DNA of 64,000 bases from contig JAJZUV010000008.1 of assembly GCA_021848345.1 (NCBI GenBank), forward strand, positions 1 through 64,000, written 5' to 3'. Source of the DNA: Pseudomonadota bacterium (GTDB lineage: Bacteria > Pseudomonadota > Gammaproteobacteria > Burkholderiales > Burkholderiaceae_C). The notes beneath the pieces were generated by a model, which did not search any database, was not told the DNA's origin, and saw nothing but the letters and a program-made list of their open reading frames with translations. A program made the position numbers and the translations under genes. Positions 28,122 to 38,308 of the stretch are shown piece after piece (position 1 is the first letter of the stretch; each line of letters opens with the position of its first letter).

Positions 28122-29030
28122 ATGCCCTCGTACAAGACCCTGGAACAGACCATCGGCGCCACCCCGCTGGTGCGCCTGCAACGCATCGGCGCTGCCGACA
28201 ACGAGCGCCGCGGCAACGTGCTGCTGGCCAAGCTCGAAGGCAACAACCCGGCCGGCTCGGTCAAGGACCGACCGGCCTTGTCGATGATTCGACGCGCCGC
28301 CGAGCGCGGCAGCATCCGCCCCGGCGATACCCTGATCGAGGCCACCTCGGGCAACACCGGCATCGCGCTGGCGATGGCCGCGGCCATCCTGGGCTTCCGC
28401 ATGGTGCTGATCATGCCCGAGGACCTGTCGGTGGAGCGCGCGCAGACCATGCGCGCCTACGGCGCCGAACTGATCCTCACGCCGAAGGCCGGGGGCATGG
28501 AATACGCCCGGGATCTGGCCGAGCAGATGCAGCGCGACGGCAAGGGGCTGGTGCTCGACCAGTTCGCCAACCCCGACAATCCCCGCGCGCACTACGAGGC
28601 CACCGGCCCCGAGATCTGGCACGACACCGACGGCACCGTCACGCACTTCGTGTCGTCCATGGGCACCACCGGCACCATCACCGGAGTCTCCCACTACCTG
28701 AAGGAGCGCAACCCGGCGGTGCAGATCGTCGGTGCGCAGCCCGAGGAGGGGTCGCGCATTCCGGGCATCCGCAAGTGGCCCCAGGAATACCTGCCGAAGA
28801 TCTACCAGCCCGAGCGGGTCGACCGCATCGAGTCGGTCAGCCAGGCGGCGGCCGAGGCCATGGCGCGGCGCCTGGCGCGTGAGGAAGGGCTGTTCTGCGG
28901 CATCAGCTCCGGCGGCGCCTGCGAGGTCGCGTTGCGCCTGGCGCGCGAGTTGAGCCACGCCACCATCGTGTTCATCGTCTGCGACCGCGGGGATCGCTAC
29001 CTGAGCACGGGGGTATTCCCAGCCGCGTGA
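28122..29030 (+). CDS. cysM: Cysteine synthase B (O-acetylserine/thiosulfate type)
   Basis: A 302-residue PLP enzyme of the CysM branch. The PLP lysine is Lys48 in NNPAGSVKDRPAL, with the phosphate-binding EATSGNTGIALA and later SSMGTTGTITGVSHYL and GISSGGACEVAL. The CysM-type IGAQPEEGSRIPGIRKWP segment supports this class over CysK. It makes cysteine, or S-sulfocysteine from thiosulfate. The start at ATG 28122 is supported by GGAAGGAG a few bases upstream. A TusA-like sulfur carrier gene follows 58 bp downstream. Confidence 0.95.
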   Translation: MPSYKTLEQTIGATPLVRLQRIGAADNERRGNVLLAKLEGNNPAGSVKDRPALSMIRRAAERGSIRPGDTLIEATSGNTGIALAMAAAILGFRMVLIMPEDLSVERAQTMRAYGAELILTPKAGGMEYARDLAEQMQRDGKGLVLDQFANPDNPRAHYEATGPEIWHDTDGTVTHFVSSMGTTGTITGVSHYLKERNPAVQIVGAQPEEGSRIPGIRKWPQEYLPKIYQPERVDRIESVSQAAAEAMARRLAREEGLFCGISSGGACEVALRLARELSHATIVFIVCDRGDRYLSTGVFPAA

Positions 29031-29088
29031 TCGGCGCGGCGGGTCGTACAATTGTCATGGGTTGGGATCGCAAAGGACGAGGTTGGCC

Positions 29089-29340
29089 ATGAGCGGGGAA
29101 AGCGCGGCGCTGGACAAGGTGGACGTGGAAGTCGACGCCCGCGGCATGAACTGCCCCTTGCCCATCCTGAAGGCCAAGAAGGCGCTGTCGGCGATGCACA
29201 GCGGCCAGGTGCTGCGCGTGCTGGCCACCGACCACGGCTCCATGCGCGACTTCCAGGCCTTCGCGCGCCAGACCGGCAACGAGCTGGTGGCGCAGACCGA
29301 GCAGGCCGGGGTGATCTCGCACCTGCTGCGGCGGCGCTGA
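29089..29340 (+). CDS. TusA-family sulfur carrier protein
   Basis: An 83-residue protein. It has the signature MNCPLPILKAKKAL with the sulfur-accepting Cys22 in the CPxP motif, then VLATDHGSMRDFQAFARQTGNEL. Members relay persulfide sulfur for tRNA thiolation, molybdenum cofactor or sulfur oxidation. Which one applies here is not clear. ATG 29089 is preferred over an upstream TTG at 29062 because AAAGGA lies at a fair distance before it. It follows cysM, so both may belong to sulfur assimilation or relay. Confidence 0.9.
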   Translation: MSGESAALDKVDVEVDARGMNCPLPILKAKKALSAMHSGQVLRVLATDHGSMRDFQAFARQTGNELVAQTEQAGVISHLLRRR

Positions 29341-29345
29341 GGCGG

Positions 29346-32141
29346 TCAAGGGGCGGTGTTCGGCGTGGGGCCGTCTTCGACGTGCAGAGGGTCGAGCTCC
29401 AGTTCCCCTAGCCATCGCGTCTCCTGCTCGGTGTGCATTTCGGGCGTCAGCGCCGACTCAGGGGTCGTGTGCAGCTGGCCCTCCCAGGGGTCCGCGGCTT
29501 GTGCCTGCTCGGGCAGCAGGCGATAGCGCAGGCCTCCCCACCGCCTGGCAGCCGGCGTGGTCAGCTCCATCCGCCCCATGAATTCCTGCAGCTCGGGCTC
29601 GCCGCGCGCGCCCACCCCCAGGGTCCGCGGCGACGACAGGTCCAGCCTGGCGTGCACCTGCAACTGCTCCGCCTGCACGCAGACACCTCCAGCGTCCAGG
29701 CGCAAGGCGCTGGGGCCACCCTGCAGCAACAGCTCCTTGTCCGCGCGGATGCTGATGTGTTCGGCGGACTCCTCCAGGCGTAGCCGGGCCCAGATGCGAA
29801 TGTTCTGCCGGAGGGCCCGGATGTCCACGTCGCCGCCAAAGGCCATCAGGCGCAAGCCGGCCTGCCAGGCGAACAGGCGCAGGCCCTGAGCGGCACTGGC
29901 CAACAGGCTACCTCCGGCGCTCAGGCTGGTGTGCCCGCCGCTGCTCAGGCTCAGGTGCTCGCCCGCGCTCACGTGCGCGTGGGCGTGTGCGTTGGCATGC
30001 AGCGACGCGGCCGAGCCCAGGTTCAGGTCCGCGGGAGTGGTGTCATAGGCCATGGGTTGGACCTGGCCGTCCTCGCCCAGAGCGCGGGCAGGCAGGGGCG
30101 CCGGTGTGCGGCCGGCGGCGGCCTGCAGGCTGGCCGCTACCACCTGTTGCTCGCCGTTTTCCTGCAAGCCCGTCTGCTCGACGGCGCGCGCCTGCGCGCG
30201 TTGCTGCTGCGCGGCCCGCAGCAGCCTGCCACGCGATTCCTGCATGTCGTCGATGCGTCCCACGCCATGCAAGCGTGCATCGGTGCTCAGGCTCAGCCCG
30301 GCGGCCGCGCGCACGGCGCCGAAGGCGTCGCTGCGCAACTCGAAGCCGTCGCCGCGCGCCTCCTGGCGCCCGCTGCTGCCCGCGATGCGCGTGATGCGGC
30401 CCAGGGACAGCGCGCCATGCGCATGGTCGCAAGCCAGCTGGGTCTGGATCTGACCGTGGGTATCGTCGAAGCTCAGATGGCTTGAGCGGCCGGTGTTCCA
30501 GTTGCCCCGCCCCCCCGCCAGTTCGCGGCTGCGCCAGCCGCTGAGCGCCACCTGCCCGGGCAGATCCCAGTTCGGCGGGTTGTCCAGGCCGTTCACGCAG
30601 CCCAGCACCAGGGGGCGGTCGGGGTCGCCATGCTCGAAGGCCACGATCACCTCCTGGCCGATGCGCGGCACGCCCTGGTAGCCCTGGGCGCCGCCGCTCG
30701 CCGGGCTGGCCACGCGGATCCAGCAACTGCAGTCGTCCTTGCGCTCGCCCGCGCGGTCCCAGGGGAACCACACCTTGATGCGGCCATGCTGGTCGGTGTG
30801 CACGCTTTGCCCCGACGGGCCGATCACCCTGGCGGTCTGCACCCCGTGGATGCGTGGCTTGCGCAACTGACCGTCGAACTCGCGCGGTGCATCGGCCAGC
30901 ACCAGGCGGTACGCCCAGCGGGTTTCGAACTCGCAGCGGGCCTCGATCTGCTCGTCGGCGCGGTCCTGCTCCCGGCCATCGCCATGGTCTTCGGGAACGC
31001 GAATCCGCAGGCGCGTGGACGTGACAAAGTGCGGGCGATTGTGCGAATCCAGCGAATGCCCGTCGAGATCGAAGCGGTAGCCCGGACGCAATCCGCGCAG
31101 TGCGCCTTGCCCTTGCGCGATGAAGTTCCCGCCCTCGGCCTGGTATTGCCGGACCCGCGCCAGGTGGTCCGAGACCTTCGCGTCGTGCGCTGACGCGTCG
31201 AAGCCGGCCGGCCAGTGGATCAGGGTGTGGCGTTCCGCCGTGGGGACGTTGTGCGGAACCTGGGCGCGCGCCTCGCCGACCAGCCGGCGTTGCGGGTGCA
31301 GGAAGTCGTAGTCCCAGGCCTCGGTCCACTCCCCATGCAGGCTCAGGCAGGTGTCGAAGGCGTGCACCACCGGCCTGTCGCGTTCGCCCGGGGCGTCGCG
31401 GCGCGCGCGCAGCGGGAGTTCGCGATAGGCCGGGCAGGGTTGCGGGTCGAGTCCGGACTTGGGGTCGCGGATGACCAGCGTGTGGGGCGGCGCGCGCGAG
31501 CACTTGCGTGGATCCCCGTCCGCGTGCTCGAAGTAGTAGCTCAGGCCCCAGCGTGCCATCAGGCGCACCACGAAATCGAAGTCCGTCTCGCCGTATTGCA
31601 CCTGGTAGTCGAGCTTCGGATAGTCGCCGCCGCAGCGCATGTCCAACCGCCAGGGGTAGGCGCCGAGCACGGTGCGCAGGATGTCGGGAACGCGCTGGTG
31701 CTGGAAGATGCGATAGTGGTTGCGCAGCCGCGCCAGCGCCAGCCACGGCTCCAGGCGCAACTCGATCATGCGGCCGCGCGCATCGGTGTCGAGATGGCGC
31801 AATCCGGTCACGATGCCGTTGATGCAGCGCCAGCGCGCCACCGGGGGTCCGAAGCGATCGCGAATGCCCGCTTCGAGTTCCAGGCATACACCGAGCTCCT
31901 GGCCGAGCAGGGCGTTGGCGTCCGTGCGGTCGCTCTCGCCGTGGCGCGGCACGTAGTCCTTTCCCTGCTGCACGACCCACGCTGAGCGCCGGTCGCGCGC
32001 CAGCAGGCGGTAGCGGAACGGCTTGCCGACCTCCTCCTCGCCGTCAAGTTCCAGCAAGCGCAATGCGGGCTCGTCGCGCCACAGTGGCATGCTGGCGCTG
32101 ATCAGGGAGGCGGCGATGGGTTCGTCGGGCTGGATGGGCAT
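29346..32141 (-). CDS. vgrG: VgrG-type spike protein of a type VI secretion system
   Basis: A 931-residue protein from ATG 32141. The N-terminal gp27-like part (about 15-420) includes YRIFQHQRVPDILRTVLG and YGETDFDFVVRLMARWGLSYYFEH. The gp5-like OB fold follows (about 440-540) with DQHGRIKVWFPWDR and PRIGQEVIVAFEHGDPDRP. A long repetitive needle region with a DUF2345-like section (about 640-850) is next. The last 75 residues have no recognised effector domain. VgrG trimers tip the secreted spike and carry effectors. No tss core genes, hcp or PAAR gene are in the window, so this is an orphan vgrG. It is the last gene of a three-gene minus-strand unit. Confidence 0.95.
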   Translation of the reverse strand: MPIQPDEPIAASLISASMPLWRDEPALRLLELDGEEEVGKPFRYRLLARDRRSAWVVQQGKDYVPRHGESDRTDANALLGQELGVCLELEAGIRDRFGPPVARWRCINGIVTGLRHLDTDARGRMIELRLEPWLALARLRNHYRIFQHQRVPDILRTVLGAYPWRLDMRCGGDYPKLDYQVQYGETDFDFVVRLMARWGLSYYFEHADGDPRKCSRAPPHTLVIRDPKSGLDPQPCPAYRELPLRARRDAPGERDRPVVHAFDTCLSLHGEWTEAWDYDFLHPQRRLVGEARAQVPHNVPTAERHTLIHWPAGFDASAHDAKVSDHLARVRQYQAEGGNFIAQGQGALRGLRPGYRFDLDGHSLDSHNRPHFVTSTRLRIRVPEDHGDGREQDRADEQIEARCEFETRWAYRLVLADAPREFDGQLRKPRIHGVQTARVIGPSGQSVHTDQHGRIKVWFPWDRAGERKDDCSCWIRVASPASGGAQGYQGVPRIGQEVIVAFEHGDPDRPLVLGCVNGLDNPPNWDLPGQVALSGWRSRELAGGRGNWNTGRSSHLSFDDTHGQIQTQLACDHAHGALSLGRITRIAGSSGRQEARGDGFELRSDAFGAVRAAAGLSLSTDARLHGVGRIDDMQESRGRLLRAAQQQRAQARAVEQTGLQENGEQQVVAASLQAAAGRTPAPLPARALGEDGQVQPMAYDTTPADLNLGSAASLHANAHAHAHVSAGEHLSLSSGGHTSLSAGGSLLASAAQGLRLFAWQAGLRLMAFGGDVDIRALRQNIRIWARLRLEESAEHISIRADKELLLQGGPSALRLDAGGVCVQAEQLQVHARLDLSSPRTLGVGARGEPELQEFMGRMELTTPAARRWGGLRYRLLPEQAQAADPWEGQLHTTPESALTPEMHTEQETRWLGELELDPLHVEDGPTPNTAP

Positions 32142-32155
32142 GGCGGTGCTCTTCC

Positions 32156-33085
32156 TCAGGCGGTTTCGCCCAACGCGAGAATGGGCGGATCGCGGTAGGT
32201 CTCGTCGATCTCGTAGCCCTGGCTGCGCAGTTCGGCTTCGGCGCGCGGGCGCAGGTGCCTGTAGCTGGCGAGCTTGGCGGGAATCAGCTCCTTCCAGCGC
32301 TTCATGTCCTCGACGTTGCGGAAATATCCCCAGAAGTAGGATGCCTCGTTTTCGAGTTCGATGGCGAACATGTAGACACCACCGCCCTTGGAATTGCGCA
32401 GGGCGGGTTCGTCGATGGCGCGTACGGTCATGTACACCCCGTCCGCCCAGAATTGCCAATAGGGCAGGTGAAGGTTGATTTGCATCCACTGGTCCAGCGA
32501 AGGCACCAGTGCGGGATCGAGCGCATAGCCACCAGGTTTGGAAAGGGAATAGCGGATGGCCTCCAAGCCTCGAAGTCGGGGCTCCGTGGGCAGCAGGTGC
32601 CGCCGCCACCCCGCCCGCAGGATGTCGTCGAACAGCGCGAACAGCCTGTCGCGGGCGAGCGCGTGCGGAACCCGCTCTCCGTCCATCGCGAAGGCTCGGA
32701 TATTCCACGAGTAGATGCCCTCTTCGGGAGCTTCTGGGTCGCTGGTGCCCATCACGCCAGAAACTCGCGGAATGTCGAAGCTGTACGCGCCTTGCAGGTA
32801 GCGCACGCGGCCAAGCGCGTCGAGCGGCCATTTGCGCTTGTAGAAATGGATCCCCACGGGTTTGCGATCCATGCGCGCGCCAGCAGCGCGCAAGTCGAAG
32901 TTTCCGGGGTCGCCGAGCGTAATCGTGAAGGGAGAGTCGGCCATGGCTTGAGGGGGGCGGAAGAGGAGGGAATGGTGACTGCCGCGCCTCCAGAGGATGA
33001 GGAGCGCTGATGCGCCGACGCCGCCCGCGGCGGCCCCTGCCAGAAGCAAGCGTCGGCGCCCCGGGTACGGACATGCGTCAGGCAT
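32156..33085 (-). CDS. Unknown protein with Tat-like N-terminus, in the vgrG unit
   Basis: A 309-residue protein from ATG 33085, chosen because it overlaps the stop of the gene before it by 8 bases. The N-terminus is PGRRRLLLAGAAAGGVGASAL: an arginine cluster and a hydrophobic stretch, resembling a twin-arginine or signal-anchor sequence. The rest would then be periplasmic. The body is rich in Trp, Tyr and Arg (YKRKWPLDALGRVRY, YWQFWADGVYMTV, SYFWGYFRNVEDMKRW) and I do not recognise the family. It ends 14 bp before vgrG. A periplasmic place and the coupling to the gene before it fit an immunity protein, but this is inference. It could also be an effector or an accessory factor. Confidence 0.7.
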   Translation of the reverse strand: MPDACPYPGRRRLLLAGAAAGGVGASALLILWRRGSHHSLLFRPPQAMADSPFTITLGDPGNFDLRAAGARMDRKPVGIHFYKRKWPLDALGRVRYLQGAYSFDIPRVSGVMGTSDPEAPEEGIYSWNIRAFAMDGERVPHALARDRLFALFDDILRAGWRRHLLPTEPRLRGLEAIRYSLSKPGGYALDPALVPSLDQWMQINLHLPYWQFWADGVYMTVRAIDEPALRNSKGGGVYMFAIELENEASYFWGYFRNVEDMKRWKELIPAKLASYRHLRPRAEAELRSQGYEIDETYRDPPILALGETA

Positions 33086-34244
33086 ACCGGCTCCCCAGGA
33101 TGCGCAACTCATCCAGCATGCGGCTTTGGCATCGACCACACATCAGCTTGTGATATTGATCCGCCGTGTCACTGATCCATTCCATGCGCTCGCGGTAGTC
33201 AAACAAACGGATGCCCGGCGGTGCGTCGGAGCGCCACTCCGGATCCTCCACGAACTCGCTCGCGCTGAAGCTGAGTTGCATGCGGAACGTGAGCGGCGTG
33301 CCCTTGCTGTTCATGGGCATTCCCATCTTGCGGGCTGTCTCGAGTTCCTCTTGGAACTTGGGGTTGCCGTAGATCAGGCCCTGCAATACCTCGCCCTGTT
33401 CGTGGCGCGCCATCGCCCACAGGTGTTGCATGGCAAGGGCCGCCTTCCCTTTATCGCTCGTCTCGGCTTCGAAGGCCTTCCAGCCGTCGATGGCCTCGCG
33501 CATCAGCGGCGCCAGGCGCAGCTGGCCGATGGGCGCACCCAGGGTCGCGCTGTTCTCATCGAAATTCCAGGGGATGTTGGGCACGGCCTCCCGGGCCCAT
33601 TCCTGCTTGCCCAGGTTGGACAGCACGACGGGCTCGAAATCCTGCGCGCTGCGCTCGGCCGCGCACATCTCCACCGATTCCGGGCACACCGTCCAGGCGT
33701 AGTGCCACGGCAGCGCGTCGTTGTACAGCCACAGGTTGCCCTTGCCCAGCGCGCTCAGCGTGGCCGGACCGAAGAATGGAACCGCCCAGTTCTGGATCGT
33801 GAAAGCCACCTGCTTGGACGCGAACGCCGCCAGGCCCGCCCAGTAGAAGCGCCCGCGGCGCGCAGGGTCGCCGTGCAGCCGTTCGATTTCCAGGTACAAG
33901 CGCGCATAGCCGCCGGCGATGCGCTCCGCGCGCATGGCGTAGCGCACGACTTTTCCGACGTACTCGGCCCGCAGGTAGGGTTCGATGTCGGTCCACTGCC
34001 CCTGCTCGTTCTTGTAGCGCGGCACGGGCCAGTCGGGATCGGGCAGCGGATCCGGGGAGATGATGATGGGCGTCTCCCGGCTCAGATCGATCATCCTGGG
34101 CCGGCGCATGTTGATCCGGGGATACAGCTGCAGCATCGCGTGTTGCTGCGCCACGCTCCAGAACGAGCAGCAGGGGCATCGCGCCTGTTGCGGCGGGCCG
34201 GGGTTGCGCACGGTGTGCAGGATGAACTTCAGGTGCTCGGGCAT
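33078..34244 (-). CDS. Unknown protein in the vgrG unit; candidate secreted effector
   Basis: A 388-residue protein from ATG 34244, the first gene of the unit. No signal peptide or clear membrane segment is visible. Two cysteine clusters bracket it: CPCC near the N-terminus (about residues 23-26) and CGRC near the C-terminus (about 371-374), suggesting a metal site. Between them are RYAMRAERIAGGYARLYLE, FYWAGLAAFASKQVAF and WHYAWTVCPESVEMC. I suspect a DUF2515-like family but cannot confirm it. It is co-directional with vgrG and coupled by overlap to the Tat-like gene, so a T6SS cargo role is plausible. There is no recognised catalytic motif. Confidence 0.7.
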   Translation of the reverse strand: MPEHLKFILHTVRNPGPPQQARCPCCSFWSVAQQHAMLQLYPRINMRRPRMIDLSRETPIIISPDPLPDPDWPVPRYKNEQGQWTDIEPYLRAEYVGKVVRYAMRAERIAGGYARLYLEIERLHGDPARRGRFYWAGLAAFASKQVAFTIQNWAVPFFGPATLSALGKGNLWLYNDALPWHYAWTVCPESVEMCAAERSAQDFEPVVLSNLGKQEWAREAVPNIPWNFDENSATLGAPIGQLRLAPLMREAIDGWKAFEAETSDKGKAALAMQHLWAMARHEQGEVLQGLIYGNPKFQEELETARKMGMPMNSKGTPLTFRMQLSFSASEFVEDPEWRSDAPPGIRLFDYRERMEWISDTADQYHKLMCGRCQSRMLDELRILGSRYA

Positions 34245-34400
34245 GGAGGTCTGGCGGGCGACGCGTGAAGCGCTGCCGCCAGACTAGACCCGTCCGGCAA
34301 GCCCGCGCCGGCGTGGGGATGCAAGACCTGAATACTCCGATCGGCCGTGGGGGTCGGCGCGAGGGCGGCCGTGGCGCGCCCTGGGGTGCATCGGGTCGGT

Positions 34401-34423
34401 GTGGCCCGGGGTGTCCGGGCCAC
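34401..34423 (-). terminator. Hairpin downstream of galU
   Basis: A perfect 9 bp stem (GTGGCCCGG/CCGGGCCAC) with a 5-base loop lies 40 bases after the galU stop codon, in the 219 bp gap before the vgrG unit. It has no T-run. The remainder of that gap shows no gene. It should also hold the promoter of no rightward gene, since both flanking genes run leftward; the promoter of the vgrG unit would lie here. Confidence 0.4.
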
Positions 34424-34463
34424 GGGCCACGAGACCGCCGCGGGCGGCCTCGGGCGGTTCGGC

Positions 34464-35339
34464 TCAGGGCAGTTGCAGGCCCTTGAGGTAGGCGGCCAGC
34501 GCCTCGCCGGTCTCGGGGTGGGCCAGGCCGAGTTGCACGGTGGCCTCCAGGTAGCCCTGCTTGCTGCCGCAGTCGTAGCGGCGGCCGCTGTAGCGGTAGG
34601 CGTAGACGGCTTCCTCCGCCAGCAGCGCGGCGATGCCGTCGGTGAGCTGGATCTCCGAGCCGGCGCCGGGGGCGACGTTGCGCAGGTGATGGAACACCCG
34701 CGGGCTGAGCACGTAGCGCCCCACCACGCCCTGGGTGCTCGGCGCCTTCTCGGGGGAGGGCTTCTCGACGATGGCGTCCAGCGAGGTCAGGCCCGGCAGG
34801 ATCTCCTGGCCGCGCACGATGCCGTAGCGCCGCGTGTGCTCGCGCGGCACCTCCTCGGTGGCGATCACGCTGCGGCCGTGGCGGGCGTGGATGTCCACCA
34901 TCTGGGCCATGACCGGGGGCTGGCCCACCAGCAGGTCGTCGGCCAGCAGCACGGCGAAGGGCTCGTCGCCCACCAGGCGCTCGGCGCACAGCACCGCCGC
35001 GCCGAGGCCGTTGGCCACCGGCTGGCGCACGAACACGCATTGCACGTCGGCCGGCTTGACACTGCGCACCACGTCGAGCAGGGCCTGCTTGTTGGCGGCC
35101 GCGAGCTCGTTCTCCAGCTCGTAGGCGGTGTCGAAATGGTCCTCGATGGCACGCTTGTGGCGCCCGGTGACGAAGATCATCTCGGTGATGCCGGCCGCGT
35201 AGGCCTCTTCCACCGCGTACTGGATCAGCGGCTTGTCCACCACCGGCATCATCTCCTTCGGAGTGGCCTTGGTGGCGGGGAGGAAGCGTGTTCCCAGCCC
35301 CGCGACGGGGAATACGGCTTTGGTGATGGCTGGTGGCAT
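34464..35339 (-). CDS. galU: UTP-glucose-1-phosphate uridylyltransferase
   Basis: A 291-residue nucleotidyltransferase that makes UDP-glucose for polysaccharide, lipopolysaccharide core and other sugar nucleotides. Signatures: [48 protein letters not shown] and [12 protein letters not shown]. The length is normal. The start at ATG 35339 begins the conserved [14 protein letters not shown]. It lies 26 bp downstream of valS on the same strand. Confidence 0.97.
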   Translation of the reverse strand: MPPAITKAVFPVAGLGTRFLPATKATPKEMMPVVDKPLIQYAVEEAYAAGITEMIFVTGRHKRAIEDHFDTAYELENELAAANKQALLDVVRSVKPADVQCVFVRQPVANGLGAAVLCAERLVGDEPFAVLLADDLLVGQPPVMAQMVDIHARHGRSVIATEEVPREHTRRYGIVRGQEILPGLTSLDAIVEKPSPEKAPSTQGVVGRYVLSPRVFHHLRNVAPGAGSEIQLTDGIAALLAEEAVYAYRYSGRRYDCGSKQGYLEATVQLGLAHPETGEALAAYLKGLQLP

Positions 35340-35365
35340 GGTGGATCTGCCTGGAAGTTGAGGTT

Positions 35366-38191
35366 TCAGGATCCGCCGAGGCGGGCGAGTTGTTCGAGCA
35401 CCTTGTCGCGCGTGGCGCCGAATTCGGCCACGCGGCGCTGTTCCTGTTCCACGACGGCGGCCGGCGCGCGCTCGACGAAGGAGGCATTGCCCAGCTTGGC
35501 CCGGGCCTTGGCGATCTCCGCTTCCAGGCGCTGGGCTTCGCGTTGCAGGCGCTCGCGTTCGGCCGCGCGGTCGACCTCGATGAACAGCGCGATGCTGGCC
35601 TCGCCGACCACCGCGGTGGGGGCGGCCTGCACGGCGGCCGCCCACTCCTCGCGGCTGGCGAACACGCGCAGCTCGGACACGCGCGCCAGCGCCTGCAGCG
35701 CCGGGGCGTGGCGCTGCAGCAGCGCGGTGTCGCCGCAGGCCAGCAGCGGCAGGCGCTGAGCGGGCGAAACGCCGAGTTCACCGCGCAGGTTGCGGCAGGC
35801 GTCGACGATGTGCTTGAAGCCGGCGATCTCGGCCTCGGAGGCCTCGTCCAGCTTGGAGAGCTGCGCCTCGGGGTAGGGCGCCAGGCTGAGCGTGGCACCG
35901 CCGCGCCCGGCCAGCGGCGCGACCTTGTGCCACAGCTCCTCGGTGATGAAGGGGATGATGGGATGGGCCAGGCGCAGCACGGTCTCGAGCACGCGCAGCA
36001 GGGTGCGCCGCGCGCCGCGCTGCTGGGCGGGGCTGCCCTGCGCGATCTGTACCTTGGCGATCTCCAGGTACCAGTCGCAGTACTCGCTCCAGACGAACTG
36101 GTAGATGGCCTGCGCGGCGAAGTCGAGGCGGTAGTCGGACAGTCCCTGCGCGACTTCCTGCTCGGTGCGCTGCAGCAACGAGACGATCCAGCGGTCGGCC
36201 GCGGTGAAATCGAGGTAGCCCTCGGGCCCGCAATCGTGCGAGCAATCGCCCATGCCGCGCTCGCTTTCGTCGAGGCCTTCGACCTGCATCAGCACGAAAC
36301 GCGTGGCGTTCCACAGCTTGTTGCAGAAGTTGCGGTAGCCTTCGCAGCGCTTGGAGTCGAAGTTGACATTGCGCCCCAGCGTGGCCAGCGAGGCGAAGGT
36401 CAGGCGCAGCGCATCGGCGCCGAAGGCGGGAATGCCCTGCGGGAATTCCTTCTCGGTGGCTTTGCGCACCTGCGGCGCCAGTTCGGGCCGGCGCAGCCCG
36501 GAGGTGCGCTTTTCCAGCAGGGGCTCCAGGGCCACGCCGTCGATCAGGTCCACCGGGTCGAGCACGTTGCCCTCGGACTTGCTCATCTTCTTGCCGTGGG
36601 CGTCGAGCACCAGGCCGTGGATGTAGACGTCGCGGAAGGGCACCTTGCCCGTGAAATGGGTGGTCATCATGATCATCCGGGCGACCCAGAAGAAGATGAT
36701 GTCGTAGCCGGTGACCAGCACCGAGGAGGGCAGGAACAGCTCCAGCTCGCGCGTGGCGTCCGGCCAGCCCAGCGTGGAAAAGGGCACCAGCGCCGAGGAA
36801 TACCAGGTGTCGAGCACGTCCTCGTCGCGGCGCAGCGGCCCGTGGTAGCCGGCTGCGCGCGCCTTGGCCTGGGCCTCGACCTCGTCGCGCGCGACGAACA
36901 GCTCGCCGCCTTCGCCCCACCACGCGGGGATCTGGTGCCCCCACCAGAGCTGGCGCGAGATGCACCAGTCCTGGATGTTGCGCATCCACTGCTCGTAGGT
37001 GTTGACCCAGTTCTCGGGCACGAAGCGCACCTGGCCGCCACGCACGGCCTCCAGGGCCTTGTCGGCCAGGCTGCGTCCGTCGGGGCCGGGCTTGGTGGTG
37101 GCGACGAACCACTGGTCGGTGAGCATGGGCTCGACGACCTGGCCGGTACGCGTGCAGCGCGGGATCATCGACTGGTGCTTCTTCACGTCCACCAGCACGC
37201 CGTCGGCCTGCAACTGTGCGACCACGCGCTTGCGCGCCTCGAAGCGGTCGAGACCGCGCCAGGGTTCGGGTACCTGGTCGTTCATGCGCGCGTCCAGGCC
37301 CATGACCGAGATCATCGGCAGGCCGTGGCGCTGGCCCACCTGGTAATCGTTGAAATCGTGCGCCGGCGTGACTTTCACCACCCCGGTGCCGAACTCGCGG
37401 TCCACCGCGGCGTCGGCGATCACCGGGATGAGCCGCCCGCTCAGCGGCAGGCGCACGCGGCGGCCCACCAGCGCGGCGTAGCGCTCGTCCTCCGGGTGCA
37501 CCATGACCGCGGTGTCGCCGAACAGGGTCTCCGGGCGCGTGGTGGCCACCACCACGGCGCCGCTGCCGTCCTCGAGTTCATAGCGCAGGTGCCACAGTGA
37601 GCCTTCCTCGGCCGCGCTTTCCACCTCCAGGTCGCTGACCGCGCTGCGCAGCACCGGATCCCAGTTGACCAGGCGCTTGCCGCGGTAGATCAGGCCCTGT
37701 TCGTATAGGCGCACGAAGCTGTCCATGACCACGCGCGAGAGCTTGTCGTCCATCGTGAAGTACTCGTACTTCCACGACAGCGAGTCGCCCATGCGCCGCA
37801 TCTGGCGCGCGATGGTGCTGCCCGAATGGCGCTTCCATTCCCAGATGCGGTCGACGAAGGCCTGGCGGCCCATTTCGTGGCGGCTCAGTCCGGCCGCCTG
37901 CAACTGGCGCTCCACGACGATCTGCGTGGCGATGCCGGCGTGGTCGGTGCCGGGCACCCACAGGGTGTTGTCGCCACGCATGCGGTGCCAGCGCGTGAGC
38001 GTGTCCATCACCGTGTGGTTGAAGGCGTGGCCCATGTGCAGCGTGCCGGTCACGTTGGGCGGCGGAAGCTGGATGGAGAACGACGCGCGCGCCGCGTCCA
38101 ACGTGGGATCGAAGCAGCCGAGTTGTTCCCAGCGTGCGCTCCAGCGCGCTTCGATGTCGGCGGGCTCGAAAGACTTGGCGAGGTCGGTCAT
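35366..38191 (-). CDS. valS: Valyl-tRNA synthetase
   Basis: A 941-residue class I synthetase of normal size. It has the HIGH-type motif in [17 protein letters not shown] (residue 45 onward) and [12 protein letters not shown]. The editing domain begins around [16 protein letters not shown], and a C-terminal coiled-coil arm (about 870-941) is rich in Glu, Arg and Gln. It charges tRNA-Val. It starts at ATG 38191, divergent from the helicase gene, and probably shares a transcript with galU. Confidence 0.98.
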   Translation of the reverse strand: MTDLAKSFEPADIEARWSARWEQLGCFDPTLDAARASFSIQLPPPNVTGTLHMGHAFNHTVMDTLTRWHRMRGDNTLWVPGTDHAGIATQIVVERQLQAAGLSRHEMGRQAFVDRIWEWKRHSGSTIARQMRRMGDSLSWKYEYFTMDDKLSRVVMDSFVRLYEQGLIYRGKRLVNWDPVLRSAVSDLEVESAAEEGSLWHLRYELEDGSGAVVVATTRPETLFGDTAVMVHPEDERYAALVGRRVRLPLSGRLIPVIADAAVDREFGTGVVKVTPAHDFNDYQVGQRHGLPMISVMGLDARMNDQVPEPWRGLDRFEARKRVVAQLQADGVLVDVKKHQSMIPRCTRTGQVVEPMLTDQWFVATTKPGPDGRSLADKALEAVRGGQVRFVPENWVNTYEQWMRNIQDWCISRQLWWGHQIPAWWGEGGELFVARDEVEAQAKARAAGYHGPLRRDEDVLDTWYSSALVPFSTLGWPDATRELELFLPSSVLVTGYDIIFFWVARMIMMTTHFTGKVPFRDVYIHGLVLDAHGKKMSKSEGNVLDPVDLIDGVALEPLLEKRTSGLRRPELAPQVRKATEKEFPQGIPAFGADALRLTFASLATLGRNVNFDSKRCEGYRNFCNKLWNATRFVLMQVEGLDESERGMGDCSHDCGPEGYLDFTAADRWIVSLLQRTEQEVAQGLSDYRLDFAAQAIYQFVWSEYCDWYLEIAKVQIAQGSPAQQRGARRTLLRVLETVLRLAHPIIPFITEELWHKVAPLAGRGGATLSLAPYPEAQLSKLDEASEAEIAGFKHIVDACRNLRGELGVSPAQRLPLLACGDTALLQRHAPALQALARVSELRVFASREEWAAAVQAAPTAVVGEASIALFIEVDRAAERERLQREAQRLEAEIAKARAKLGNASFVERAPAAVVEQEQRRVAEFGATRDKVLEQLARLGGS

Positions 38192-38308
38192 GGGCAGGAC
38201 GGGTGGCGGCGGGCCGGCGTGGGCACATCCCGGCGCGGGCAGGCCAAAACCTCAGGATTGTAGGCGGGCGGCCCCTGCCGCGGGCTTGACGCCTTCTACA
38301 ATGCGGAC

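Noticed and set aside
29346-30000. An effector domain fused to the VgrG C-terminus
   Set aside because: The last 75 residues show no recognised domain or catalytic motif.
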